Source: JAYSYM01 sp964543475 (GTDB lineage Bacteria > Bdellovibrionota > Bdellovibrionia > Bdellovibrionales > JAMPXM01). From it: a DNA stretch of 64,000 nucleotides. The stretch lies in contig CAZIYJ010000011.1 in NCBI GenBank assembly GCA_964543475.1, positions 35,528-99,527 on the forward strand. Direction: 5' to 3'. Positions 1-8,194 of this stretch are shown here, one piece after another (position 1 is the first letter of the stretch; each line of letters starts with the position of its first letter). Under the pieces are notes generated by a model. That model was not told the origin of the DNA, made no database searches, and saw only the letters and a list, made by a program, of their open reading frames with translations. Both the position numbers and the translations under genes were made by a program.

Positions 1-1
1 T

Positions 2-505
2 TTCGCGAGCAATATTTTGATGGTCGGCCCAAAAGGATTAGGAGCTTTGCGAGCCGCTCCAGCTATAGGTGCTGCGATCATGACTATTTATCTTTCGCGA
101 TCTAATAATCGAATGCGTACCGGAGGCTGGCTCTTTAGCTCGGTCGCCGCTTTCGGAGTTTGTATATTAGTTTTTGGCCTGAGTCGGGACTTCTATCTCT
201 CGCTTGCAGCGTTGGCATTTAGCGGAGCATTTGACAGCATCAGCATGATCATTCGCTCAGGTGCCGTTCAACTTGCATCACCCGATCACATGCGCGGAAA
301 AATCTCGGCAGTAAACTCAATCTTCATCGGTTCAAGTAACGAGCTTGGCGAACTCGAATCTGGAATCGCAGCAAAAATATTTGGAACTGTCCCCGCAGTT
401 TACCTTGGCGGAATCGTCTGCCTCATAACCGTTGCCGCTACGGCTTACCTCTCCCCTACTCTGCGCCGCTTGGACTTAAGCAAGCTTGATGAAAGACACC
501 AATGA
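2..505 (+). CDS. MFS transporter, C-terminal part (cut by window edge)
   Basis: The frame is open to the left edge, so this is the 3' end of a longer gene. The visible residues carry GPKGLGALRAAPAIGA, which matches the middle of EntS-like (MFS_3) exporters, followed by about five hydrophobic helices and a charged C-terminus. Family members are 12-helix inner-membrane proton antiporters that export siderophores or drugs; the substrate cannot be told here. The stop overlaps the next gene's ATG by 4 bases (ATGA), so the two are translationally coupled. Confidence 0.85.
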   Translation, partial: FASNILMVGPKGLGALRAAPAIGAAIMTIYLSRSNNRMRTGGWLFSSVAAFGVCILVFGLSRDFYLSLAALAFSGAFDSISMIIRSGAVQLASPDHMRGKISAVNSIFIGSSNELGELESGIAAKIFGTVPAVYLGGIVCLITVAATAYLSPTLRRLDLSKLDERHQ

Positions 506-858
506 ATCTAAATCACGTCCACCTTGGGACTAAAAATATAGATGCCTTTCAAAACTTCTATAAACACTACTTTGGTTTCGAGAAAACTTTTGATCACGGC
601 CAAGGCGCATTTCTTAAGAATGGCAGCGGATTTCTTATCGCCGCCGATCCGGTCGATGCTTTGCCCGAATTACCAGATTGGTATCACTTGGGATTTTGCT
701 TAGAAAGCGAAGCAGAAGTATTCGAGACTTACAAAAAGATGAAAGATGGAAACGCCAACATTGTACGCGACATGCGAGCCGAAGCAGGGTCATACGCATC
801 GTTCTTTGTAAAAGACCCTGACGGCAATAAGCTTGAGATCAGCTGGCACCACGATTAG
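502..858 (+). CDS. VOC-fold (glyoxalase/bleomycin-resistance-like) protein
   Basis: 118-residue single-domain protein starting NHVHLGTKNID and ending FVKDPDGNKLEISWH. Both are hallmarks of the vicinal oxygen chelate fold: the N-terminal His on beta1 and the Glu in the last strand are the usual metal ligands. Members include glyoxalases, dioxygenases and antibiotic-binding proteins; the reaction here is not predictable. It is coupled by a 4-base overlap to the MFS exporter gene, which may hint at a shared resistance or detoxification role (inference). Confidence 0.8.
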   Translation: MNLNHVHLGTKNIDAFQNFYKHYFGFEKTFDHGQGAFLKNGSGFLIAADPVDALPELPDWYHLGFCLESEAEVFETYKKMKDGNANIVRDMRAEAGSYASFFVKDPDGNKLEISWHHD

Positions 859-935
859 TGCTCTACAGGTAACGATACGACTTTAGTTTTTTACACCGCG
901 AGAAACCTTTTTCCCATCCTTAGCATTGCATTTTG

Positions 936-1514
936 CTATCTCAAAAGAAGTCTATTTTTCCTTCTCGCCCTCGCAGCTTTTTCTAAGTAGCTTTCACGAG
1001 CTTCATAGCCATGCTGCCGCTCAACACGATTTCCCGTTAAGTAATCTTTGAGGCCCCAGACTTCAAAAGCGGTGGCAAGAACTCTCGTGTACGCTAGTGC
1101 TTGCCAAAACTTTCCGAAGCTTTTCCCCTTGCGAGCGCCAGTGACATGTCGAGCGATGAGACTCGTGATTGATCGTAAGAAATTTTGAAAGCTCTTGCGA
1201 TCAGTGATGCGAATTTGAAAATGAATATGATTACCCATATTAACAAATTGCTTTAGTTCGATTTTAAAATTTTCAGCTTTCAACTTAATTAAGCCGTCAA
1301 TCCACTTCGCATTTGCCTTCGCAAGCATCGAAAGCTTCCCTCTCGCCTTATCGGACTTTAAAACTAAGTGAATCCATTTTTTAGTTGCAAGCGGACGTCT
1401 CAGCTTTCGCTTACCCTTAGACTTTTCTCCACCATGAGTTAACCTTCGCTTCTGCTCTCGTTTTGCTGCGGGAGTTTCAAGTTGATCAAAAAGATTTCTC
1501 TGAAGTGTTCGCAT
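936..1514 (-). CDS. Y1/IS200-like transposase of RAYT type
   Basis: About 192 residues, basic N-terminus. It carries the HUH motif as NMGNHIHFQIRI (His96 and His98) and a downstream Tyr in LKDYLTGNRVE (about residue 158) that fits the single catalytic tyrosine of Y1 transposases. Family knowledge: REP-associated tyrosine transposases are single-copy domesticated relatives of IS200/IS605. I chose the ATG at 1514; a TTG at 1547 would add 11 residues. No clear paired terminal hairpins flank it, so its current mobility is doubtful. It sits alone between unrelated genes. Confidence 0.75.
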   Translation of the reverse strand: MRTLQRNLFDQLETPAAKREQKRRLTHGGEKSKGKRKLRRPLATKKWIHLVLKSDKARGKLSMLAKANAKWIDGLIKLKAENFKIELKQFVNMGNHIHFQIRITDRKSFQNFLRSITSLIARHVTGARKGKSFGKFWQALAYTRVLATAFEVWGLKDYLTGNRVERQHGYEARESYLEKAARARRKNRLLLR

Positions 1515-1806
1515 CGAGGGGCAATATAATTTTGTCTCGCAAATCAATCAATAAGAAATGCCATTCACAACAAAATTAGTTTACTCCGACAAATAAAACC
1601 TCTTACGTAAGAATATTTTAAGAGATCGCCTCGCCCTTGCGAATAGCCGCTGCGGAATTAGCGCAATCACCGTTCTGCTTTCCCGAGCAACGCTAGAATG
1701 TTAGAGTCATACTTAAGATAGACAGTGTTGGGCAACATTGAAGGCGAGTGTCTCAGAATGAGATCACGAAGAGCTTTCTGCGATTTAATACTGTTAGAAT
1801 AACATC
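1515..1806. other. Intergenic region with short palindromes
   Basis: A 292-base gap without a convincing gene. It holds a perfect 12-base palindrome TCTTACGTAAGA at 1601-1612 and an imperfect small hairpin TGTTGGGCAACA at 1726-1737. Neither is followed by a T-tract. These could be remnants of the transposase end or an operator for the 1807 gene; nothing decides between these. Confidence 0.4.
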
Positions 1807-2676
1807 ATGATTAACGAATTATGGAATCGATTCCCACGTCTGCTCGAAGAGAATATAAACGGTCTTCTCGAAGGCTCTGGGCCAAATCGAATGAAGTCCT
1901 TCCATCTTTATAAAGCCTGCAAGTCTGAAGGGCTCTGGAAAGACAGCTTCGATAAATTTGCCGAACATTTAGATGCTTTTTTTGTTCGACCTAAATTCGA
2001 GCGCACAAAAAGTTCTTTTGACCGTTATTTAAGTAAGCCCATGGATCACGAGCTCTTTGAAGAGTTCTATCTTGATTTCAGAACAGCTGATGTAAATGAA
2101 AAGTCAGTTTATGAAATTGCAAGCTGGGCTCACAATATTATGCGCGCTCAAAAGAAGTCTCAAAAAATTGAAACAGCCGCAGTAACTTCGTTAGATGTGA
2201 TGACTCGCACTCTTAAGTCGATTGTGAATCCATCGTTTTATTCAAAAGCTCGCGACATCGAGTTTGATGACTTCTCTCACGCCTGGAAGAAGGTGGTCTT
2301 CAAACTTTACGGTCAAAAATACGATCACGAATTAAACTCACTCGTTGAAGAACTTGATCGTATTAACGTTGAACTTAAGCTCACTGAACAAGAGACAACT
2401 CAAAGCGGTCTCACTCCAGTTATTCCACTCACTCAACTTGAAATTGATTGGACACTCGCTGTTTATGCTTCTGCCATCGAAGAGAAACCTGCTCCAAAAT
2501 TTCCGCTACCACAAGGTCCATCAAAACGGCTTTTGCTCGAGCTAGAGAGAGTTGTTACGCTTTATCAAATTGTGCAGATCACAAGCCAACCAGAACTGCT
2601 TCGTCATCGCTCGAATATCAGAGTGACTTTGCTTGATCGATGCGATGTTTTGCTCGGGAAAAAAGCTGCGGCGTAA
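1807..2676 (+). CDS. Hypothetical cytoplasmic protein, 289 aa
   Basis: I do not recognise this family. The protein is mostly helical and charged, with no signal peptide or membrane segment. Tracts such as LNSLVEELDRINVELKLTEQE suggest a short coiled coil near residues 180-200. There is no good Shine-Dalgarno before the ATG at 1807, but the reading frame has codon use like its neighbours. It stands alone, with about 110 bases to the next gene on the same strand. Confidence 0.6.
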   Translation: MINELWNRFPRLLEENINGLLEGSGPNRMKSFHLYKACKSEGLWKDSFDKFAEHLDAFFVRPKFERTKSSFDRYLSKPMDHELFEEFYLDFRTADVNEKSVYEIASWAHNIMRAQKKSQKIETAAVTSLDVMTRTLKSIVNPSFYSKARDIEFDDFSHAWKKVVFKLYGQKYDHELNSLVEELDRINVELKLTEQETTQSGLTPVIPLTQLEIDWTLAVYASAIEEKPAPKFPLPQGPSKRLLLELERVVTLYQIVQITSQPELLRHRSNIRVTLLDRCDVLLGKKAAA

Positions 2677-2743
2677 AGTCTCATCCGAAGTTGTTCCTAA
2701 ACCTAGAGATTCAATACACAAGGACAGAAAGACTCTGCTGCCT

Positions 2744-2762
2744 GCCCAACCTAAGATTGGGC
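2744..2762 (+). promoter_or_regulatory. Hairpin in leader of the 2788 gene
   Basis: GCCCAA and TTGGGC form a 6-bp stem with a 7-base loop, ending about 25 bases before the ATG and just before the AGGAGGA ribosome binding site. It could affect mRNA stability or translation. There is no T-tract, so it is not a terminator. Confidence 0.35.
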
Positions 2763-2787
2763 CACAAACTTTCCCATAGGAGGAATT

Positions 2788-3054
2788 ATGGCAGTAGTTA
2801 AGAACAAAAGTTTTTTTGGTGGATCAATGTGGCGTAACGTTTTCATCACAGCAGGCATTGCTATTGTAGCTCCTTATGTGATTCGTCGAGTCCTTCCGCT
2901 TCTTCGCAAAGATCCGATGGACGTTAAACCACGAGATTGGGCTATCGCCGGAAAAGATTCAGTTCGCGATGTAGCTGATGATCTCGGAGTTGGTGGCGTG
3001 TCTGGCACAATTAACCGTGCTGTTGATCGCGTTACTGATCGCCTTCCGCACTGA
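2788..3054 (+). CDS. Small single-pass membrane protein, 88 aa
   Basis: A strong AGGAGGA site precedes the ATG. Residues about 13-35 form one hydrophobic helix (NVFITAGIAIVAPYVIRRVL), followed by a charged, predicted cytoplasmic tail ending AVDRVTDRLPH. I do not recognise the family. It converges on another small membrane-anchored protein gene and they share a bidirectional terminator; both look like abundant stress-type or envelope-associated proteins (inference only). Confidence 0.65.
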   Translation: MAVVKNKSFFGGSMWRNVFITAGIAIVAPYVIRRVLPLLRKDPMDVKPRDWAIAGKDSVRDVADDLGVGGVSGTINRAVDRVTDRLPH

Positions 3055-3080
3055 TCGTTTGCGCTTGATTCTGTAGATTA

Positions 3081-3120
3081 AAAAAAACGGCGTTCTCGAA
3101 AGAGAACGCCGTTTTTATTT
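3081..3120. terminator. Bidirectional rho-independent terminator
   Basis: AACGGCGTTCTC and GAGAACGCCGTT form a near-perfect stem of about 14 bp with a GAAA loop. It is flanked by an A-run on the left and a T-run on the right, so it can end both the 2788 gene (+) and the 3149 gene (-). Confidence 0.9.
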
Positions 3121-3148
3121 ATGATTAACTCTTCAAAAACTTAATGAG

Positions 3149-3562
3149 CTACTGAATTGAAGACTTCGAAAAATCGGGCTTTTGCTCTGCATCGAAGGCG
3201 AATAGTAATCCGACCCCAACTGCTACCAATGCTAGTGCGCCACCAACTAAATACCATGGCTGCTCTTGCATGCGCTTAACACCTGTATCTGCGAAGTCAT
3301 GACTACGAGCCATTACACGATTGGCGATCTGGCCAGCTATGCGATTAAGCTGCGGCTCAAGTGTCTGCATAAGAGAACTTACGCCCTTCGCAATCGTTTC
3401 TTCAAACGCATCACCACTTCCAGAATTCATTGATGTTGCTCCAGAGTTCATTGACGTTGACTGATTGCTACTGCTACTTGCGCTCGCGCTTTGTGTTTGC
3501 GGCTTATTAGCAGAAGCTTGTGTTTTCGAGGCAGGCTGTGACTGAGACTGATTGTTTGGCAT
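3149..3562 (-). CDS. ElaB/YqjD-like (DUF883-type) membrane-anchored protein
   Basis: 137 residues. The N-terminal 50 residues are low-complexity Ser/Gln/Asn/Thr. A helical middle part follows, then VKRMQEQPWYLVGGALALVA, the tail-anchor arrangement of the ElaB/YqjD group (inner-membrane proteins, some ribosome-associated in E. coli). The assignment rests on this C-terminal layout and is moderate. I chose the ATG at 3562 because GGAGGA lies seven bases upstream; an earlier start at 3586 has no such site. Confidence 0.6.
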   Translation of the reverse strand: MPNNQSQSQPASKTQASANKPQTQSASASSSSNQSTSMNSGATSMNSGSGDAFEETIAKGVSSLMQTLEPQLNRIAGQIANRVMARSHDFADTGVKRMQEQPWYLVGGALALVAVGVGLLFAFDAEQKPDFSKSSIQ

Positions 3563-3765
3563 TTTGTGTTCCTCCATTTCGAACATTTCGAACGGCCTAC
3601 CTTAGCTAGAAAGTTGAGAGATTTCTTCTCGATGGTGTGAAGCTACTCGCACAATTCAATTTTTCTTCCGTTTTTGCGCGAGCTCAGTTACTTTTTTTCA
3701 TTCAGTAATTAATGCAACTTATTGAAATTGCAGGGTTTTTAGTGCGCCTTAGAGGGTAAAAACGC

Positions 3766-3781
3766 TGGCCCGCCGATAGCA
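3766..3781 (+). promoter_or_regulatory. Sigma-54-like -24/-12 element (weak)
   Basis: TGGCCCGCCGATAGCA keeps the GG-N10-GC core of sigma-54 promoters and about 10 of 12 consensus positions. The -12 GC lies only 17 bases before the ATG at 3798, which would leave a transcript leader of about six bases, so this is tentative. Confidence 0.3.
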
Positions 3782-3797
3782 GTGATTTAAAGACCTT

Positions 3798-5141
3798 ATG
3801 GTTCACTCACGACTCAAACGTATCGCAACTCTATCTCTCGGACTTACTTTTGCGACCCTTGCCTATGCGTTTGATTACTCCGATATTCCAGTCGACGAAT
3901 CAGCCCTGTCGCTTTCGCAGCCACTTGGCTCACAACCAGAAATTCGATCAATTACCCGCTACGAAATGCTCCCGCACGAGATCGACCGTCGCTTCACTTG
4001 CTTTAACCCAGCCACAAGCGTGAGATTTGTCGTCGACATCCATCACACAAATGACCTAGCCCACACTGCCACTCTACAACTCATAAATCCTGTAGGAGTT
4101 GTTGAAGCAAGTTTTCTCTCGAAAGCATCGCGCCTACCACGCTACCCCGACATAAATTTAGATAGCTACAAGGTGCGATTTGGAGAAGAACTCTCGACTC
4201 TTGTCATCAATGCACAGCGCTTATCAAAGAGCCGTGAACAAAAGAAGGTCTCTGGTCTTTTACAAACTGATCAGAGAGTTGAAATCGTCACTTGCACAGA
4301 TGAGTTATTTAATCCGAATTCTCTAGTTGCACTCGACGCGCCCTTTGAATCTCAACTCAATGAAGTATTACTCCCAGCAGAACGGCTTCCAAAGAGCATG
4401 TGTTCAATCACAACGATAGCTAACAACAAAGCAAAGTTCATTTGCAGCGCTGTTTTGATAGGTCCAAACCTAGCGCTCACTGCCAATCACTGTCTCGCCA
4501 AAATCAAAGATCAGTCAGCACAACTCAACTGCGGAGCGAACACGGTTGCACGAATAAATGTAAAAGAAAGCGTTAGCAATCCGATTCATGATCAAGAGCA
4601 ATGGCGCGTATCAAGCGACGTAGCAATCTTAAAGCTCGAATCTGATATTGCCTTACCTCCGGCTTTGCTTGCTGCTACCCCAAGCGAAGGCGCCGACTTG
4701 CTTTTCGCACAAACTGACGCCTGCGGAGCATTCGGCTACGGAAACCAGTTCGATGGCCGCGGCGGGATCCTTCACGGAGTTAAGTTTGCGACACCCCCCG
4801 AAGAACTTGGTGGCTTAAACTTAAGTCTCGATAATTTCCAGAGCGAAAAACTCATCACTTCTGATCCGCGCTTTTTCTTACGACCGGGTGATTCTGGCGG
4901 AGGCGTTATTTGCAAACGCGGAGACGAAGATGTTGTCGTTGGCATTCACTCGTTTAGCTTCCCGATTGACTCAACCGTGAACTCTGCGTCGGTCGGCCAC
5001 AACTTTGATTGGCTGATCGAACAAATTAATAAGATAAATGGTGTCAATGAAGTCCAAATTCCTTCAAGCCAAACGATCGATCCATCACAAGATCCCAATC
5101 TTGGTGAGCAATCTGCTCTAATTAATAGCGAAAATATCTAG
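3798..5141 (+). CDS. Exported trypsin-like serine protease
   Basis: 447 residues with an N-terminal signal peptide (LSLGLTFATLAYA). The S1 protease domain occupies about 190-420 and its triad is visible: His231 in LTANHC, Asp274 in SSDVAILKL and Ser366 in RPGDSGGGV. The 165-residue segment between signal and protease is of unknown function and could be a pro-region or targeting domain. Cysteines flank the protease core (CSITT, FICSA, CGANT), fitting disulfides in a secreted enzyme. It is likely periplasmic or extracellular. A DUF4360 exported protein follows 94 bases later on the same strand. Confidence 0.9.
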   Translation: MVHSRLKRIATLSLGLTFATLAYAFDYSDIPVDESALSLSQPLGSQPEIRSITRYEMLPHEIDRRFTCFNPATSVRFVVDIHHTNDLAHTATLQLINPVGVVEASFLSKASRLPRYPDINLDSYKVRFGEELSTLVINAQRLSKSREQKKVSGLLQTDQRVEIVTCTDELFNPNSLVALDAPFESQLNEVLLPAERLPKSMCSITTIANNKAKFICSAVLIGPNLALTANHCLAKIKDQSAQLNCGANTVARINVKESVSNPIHDQEQWRVSSDVAILKLESDIALPPALLAATPSEGADLLFAQTDACGAFGYGNQFDGRGGILHGVKFATPPEELGGLNLSLDNFQSEKLITSDPRFFLRPGDSGGGVICKRGDEDVVVGIHSFSFPIDSTVNSASVGHNFDWLIEQINKINGVNEVQIPSSQTIDPSQDPNLGEQSALINSENI

Positions 5142-5170
5142 TCCTGGTAGCAAAAGGGTCCCAAACCTAT

Positions 5171-5186
5171 TGGCAAGACTCTTGCT
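5171..5186 (+). promoter_or_regulatory. Sigma-54-like promoter for the DUF4360 gene
   Basis: TGGCAAGACTCTTGCT matches the sigma-54 consensus TGGCAC-R-N4-TTGCW at all but one position, with correct GG-N10-GC spacing. Predicted transcription start near 5197 would leave a normal leader of about 39 bases containing the AGGGGGAAG ribosome site. Confidence 0.55.
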
Positions 5187-5235
5187 CTACCCTTTCTGTG
5201 TGTCACCTGACGTGACTCACAATAGGGGGAAGTTC

Positions 5236-5832
5236 ATGAAGAAGTTTTTATTGGCTCTAGGGATGATAGTTAGCGCCTCGGCCGCGAACGCACAAAGTGG
5301 TTTGCAGTTGGGTTTACCTGAACACGGCGGAACCGCTTGTCCTCAAGGGACAGTGAGCGCATCGGTAAGCCCCGACGGAAACGAAGTAAGTATTCTCTTT
5401 GATCAATACGTAGCTGAAGCTGGCGGAAGCACAGGCAAATCTCTTGATCGAAAATCTTGTAACATCGCAATTCCAGTTTTAGTTCCACAAGGATACAGCG
5501 TAAGTATTTTCCAAGTCGACTACCGAGGTTTCGCTGCGATTCCAAGAGGCGGACGCGGTCAATTTAACGTTGAGTATTTCTTTGCCGGCAGCCGAGGAGT
5601 TCGCACAACAAAAAATCTTCGAGCAGGTTCTGAAAGCGACTACATATTCACAGATCGTCTTCAAGCTACGGCACTTGTTTGGTCAGCGTGTGGCGCCAGC
5701 ACTAACCTTCGCATGAACACAAGCATGCTAGTTGGAAGCAACAGTCGACGAGATCAGGCAATGGCGACTGTCGACTCGATCGATGTGTCGAACGGCATCG
5801 TCTATCACGTTCAGTGGAAGCGTTGCTACTAA
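5236..5832 (+). CDS. Exported DUF4360-family protein
   Basis: 198 residues, starting at ATG 5236 behind AGGGGGAAG; an earlier in-frame start at 5170 is upstream of the signal peptide and unlikely. Signal peptide KKFLLALGMIVSASAANAQ. The mature protein shows the DUF4360 pattern: GGTACPQGTVSASVSPDG, a Cys before IAIPVLVPQG, then VDYRGFAAIPRGGRG and a Cys near the end. The family is secreted, widespread in bacteria and fungi, and of unknown function. It stands behind a good sigma-54-like promoter. Confidence 0.8.
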   Translation: MKKFLLALGMIVSASAANAQSGLQLGLPEHGGTACPQGTVSASVSPDGNEVSILFDQYVAEAGGSTGKSLDRKSCNIAIPVLVPQGYSVSIFQVDYRGFAAIPRGGRGQFNVEYFFAGSRGVRTTKNLRAGSESDYIFTDRLQATALVWSACGASTNLRMNTSMLVGSNSRRDQAMATVDSIDVSNGIVYHVQWKRCY

Positions 5833-5863
5833 GATAGAAATTTAAAGTTAAAGAATCAAATTT

Positions 5864-5915
5864 GGAAGGCGGTCGTCGGCTGATGGGGGATCACGGCGGT
5901 CGCCTCTCCTTTTTT
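5864..5915 (+). terminator. Probable terminator after the DUF4360 gene
   Basis: GGAAGGCG pairs with CGCCTCTCC (one bulge) across a loop of about 28 bases and is followed by six T. The loop is long, so this is only a moderate call. GGCGGTCG occurs twice as a direct repeat inside it. Confidence 0.4.
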
Positions 5916-5926
5916 AGGTTCTGGTT

Positions 5927-6958
5927 TTAGCTTCTGGCAAATCGAACGATCAGGTCAGAGGCCGCGTGTACCCAAGGATCTGATGAGTTGAGACACGGAA
6001 CAAGATCAAATTTCTCTCCCCCATCTCGAATAAAATCTTCTCGCAGTCGCATACCAAGTTCTTCAATCGTCTCTAGGCAATCAGCCACAAACGATGGACT
6101 TGCCACAACAATATTCTTTTTGCCTTCAGCGATGAGATCTTTATACAAAAAATCAGTGTAGGGCTTAATCCAAGGCGCACGGCCCAATCGTGATTGAAAC
6201 GAAACACTGTACTGACTTTTGCTAAGGCCTAACTCTGTCGCTAGAGCTCGACTGGTAGCAAATGAATGGGCGCGGTAACAAAACCGATTTGCATCCACCA
6301 TCTTGTCGCAGCAGTTTGGCGACTTAAGACAGTGATTTTTTGTAAGATCAGTTTTCTGAACATGTCGCTCAGGTAATCCGTGATAACTGAGCAAGAGATG
6401 AGAGTCTTGAGTCAAACTCTTTCGGATCTCTTGGGCGTAAGCCTTAATAAAGCCCACTGAATCAAAAAACGGCGGAACGATTTTAACTCGAGGAGAAAAA
6501 CTATCACTTCTAAGAGCGCGCTCGACTTCTTCAAGCGATGATCTCGTCGAACTTTCGGCGTACTGAGGATAAAGTGGCATTACGACTAATTCTTTAACGC
6601 CAGCTTTCTTAAAATATTCAATCGCAGCTGGGATCGATGGATTTCCGTACCGCATCCCGAGACGAACTAAAAATTTATCCCCCAGATGATTCTGGACCTT
6701 GGCGCAAAACTCTTGTGAATGGAAATAAAGAGGTGATCCTTTTTTTGTCCAAACTTTTTCATAGGCCTCGGCCGACGCAAACTTCCGCTTTGGCACAATC
6801 AGTATATGGACGAGTATCCAGCGCAGAATGGCGGGAATGTCGATGACCCACTTATCCATCAGGAACTGCTTTAAGTACCGACCGACCGCTGGCGGAGTCG
6901 GAGCATCGGGAGTACCGAGGTTAATAATTAAGACTGCGGTCTTTTCTGCACCATTCAC
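5927..6958 (-). CDS. hemH: Ferrochelatase
   Basis: 343 residues; inserts Fe(II) into protoporphyrin IX as the last step of haem synthesis. The catalytic His is in LLLSYHGLP (His193), and the conserved Glu-rich motif is SFVADCLETIEELG. Four cysteines lie in an internal stretch (Cys210, Cys216, Cys217, Cys227: NHCLKSPNCC then RFCYRA). A class of bacterial ferrochelatases with a [2Fe-2S] cluster on internal cysteines is known; the pattern here suggests membership. It starts at GTG 6958, overlapping the hemY stop by 4 bases, and is the last gene of the haem operon. Confidence 0.95.
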   Translation of the reverse strand: MNGAEKTAVLIINLGTPDAPTPPAVGRYLKQFLMDKWVIDIPAILRWILVHILIVPKRKFASAEAYEKVWTKKGSPLYFHSQEFCAKVQNHLGDKFLVRLGMRYGNPSIPAAIEYFKKAGVKELVVMPLYPQYAESSTRSSLEEVERALRSDSFSPRVKIVPPFFDSVGFIKAYAQEIRKSLTQDSHLLLSYHGLPERHVQKTDLTKNHCLKSPNCCDKMVDANRFCYRAHSFATSRALATELGLSKSQYSVSFQSRLGRAPWIKPYTDFLYKDLIAEGKKNIVVASPSFVADCLETIEELGMRLREDFIRDGGEKFDLVPCLNSSDPWVHAASDLIVRFARS

Positions 6959-8184
6959 TTTGCAAGCTCTCCTGCTAATCGCTTCGCCCGCAGAAGAATT
7001 TGCTTGAGGCCAATTTCTCCTAGGTAATTTCCGATCAAAGCAATTCTTCCGCGCACAACGTCAATATCACTCACAGCCTTTTCGAGATCGAGATCATATC
7101 GTGGCAGCGCTTTTGCCCAACGATTCACCTGATAGCTTAAGAGGTCAACTTTTTGATGAAGGACCTTCTCTCGTTCAGATAAAATTGAATCGATTAAGAT
7201 CTGATCCCGAATCTCAGCTCCCGGTGAAATCCAGGTGTCACTTTGGCAATTCTGAGATCGATTTTCAAAAATATAGTTGTTGAGTAAAGTTCCAAGCGCA
7301 AAATTACCATCACCTTGCGGATAAAGAACTCCGAAGCCAACCGTTTTTGCCTTTTCTAATGGTTTCGTAAAGACCGTCGTACTCGTAATCGGAACCATTG
7401 AGATTGCCTTCAGCACTTCGGCACGTGGATCCGAACAAGACAAAAGCAGATCGGTCGCATGCTCTACCGAAGTTGCAATTACAAGAAAATCACAAGCCGG
7501 AAGCTGAGTTGGAGATAAAACTTCGACATCAAAATTAAATTTAACTCCGTTACTCACTAAATAGTCCGTAAGCTTAGACATTAACTCGCCCATTCCATTT
7601 TTAGGCGACACTGTTCCCCGACCCAGATCTAACTTTGGCCGCGATTCTTTATTTGCACTAAAGAGTCTTCGCAAAACAAGTGAAGCAGAGAGATGTTTGG
7701 CTTCAGTCCCGTAAATACCAAGTACAGCGGTTTCAATTGAATATTTACTCGCACTTGAGCCTAAGACTCTTGCGCCCCAAGCAGAAACACTTTCGTTGAG
7801 CTGTGGCGCAACGCTTTTTTTGAAAACGAGATAGCGAAGAATAAACCAAATGAGCCGAAGGGTTTCAGATATTTTTAGCGGCCACTTAAGCGCACGCCCA
7901 TTTCGAAAAATATAACGGTTTCTAGATTCGGCTTTCGTCGAAATTAATTCAACACCGATATCTTTACAAAGAGACTCTAGCTCAGCGCAATTTAGGATTC
8001 CGTTAGCAGCTGTTTCTACAGGTCCATGTTCAGTTTGGAGCGTGTTAATGAGGCCGCCCGATCTCCCCTGACTTTCAAAGATCTCAACTTTTGAGCCCTG
8101 CTTAAGAAGGTAATAGCTCGTGATCAGGCCGCTAAAGCCAGCTCCGACTACAACGATCTTTTTTGAAGCATGGTTTTCGCTCAC
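6955..8184 (-). CDS. hemY: Protoporphyrinogen oxidase, FAD-dependent
   Basis: 409 residues. The N-terminus holds the dinucleotide-binding fingerprint VVVGAGFSGLITSYYLLKQG followed by the Glu-containing strand (VEIFESQGRSGGL) of the FAD-binding amine-oxidase fold, and the C-terminus has a second FAD contact (GRIALIGNYLGEIG). HemY enzymes oxidise protoporphyrinogen IX to protoporphyrin IX with O2. Its place between hemN and hemH fits that step. It lies 10 bases after hemN and overlaps hemH by 4. Confidence 0.9.
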   Translation of the reverse strand: MSENHASKKIVVVGAGFSGLITSYYLLKQGSKVEIFESQGRSGGLINTLQTEHGPVETAANGILNCAELESLCKDIGVELISTKAESRNRYIFRNGRALKWPLKISETLRLIWFILRYLVFKKSVAPQLNESVSAWGARVLGSSASKYSIETAVLGIYGTEAKHLSASLVLRRLFSANKESRPKLDLGRGTVSPKNGMGELMSKLTDYLVSNGVKFNFDVEVLSPTQLPACDFLVIATSVEHATDLLLSCSDPRAEVLKAISMVPITSTTVFTKPLEKAKTVGFGVLYPQGDGNFALGTLLNNYIFENRSQNCQSDTWISPGAEIRDQILIDSILSEREKVLHQKVDLLSYQVNRWAKALPRYDLDLEKAVSDIDVVRGRIALIGNYLGEIGLKQILLRAKRLAGELAK

Positions 8185-8194
8185 TTAAATTTAC

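Noticed and set aside
3772..3779. GCCGATAG as a sigma-28 -10 box before the protease gene
   Set aside because: No TAAA lies at the required 15-base spacing; the nearest is 11 bases away.
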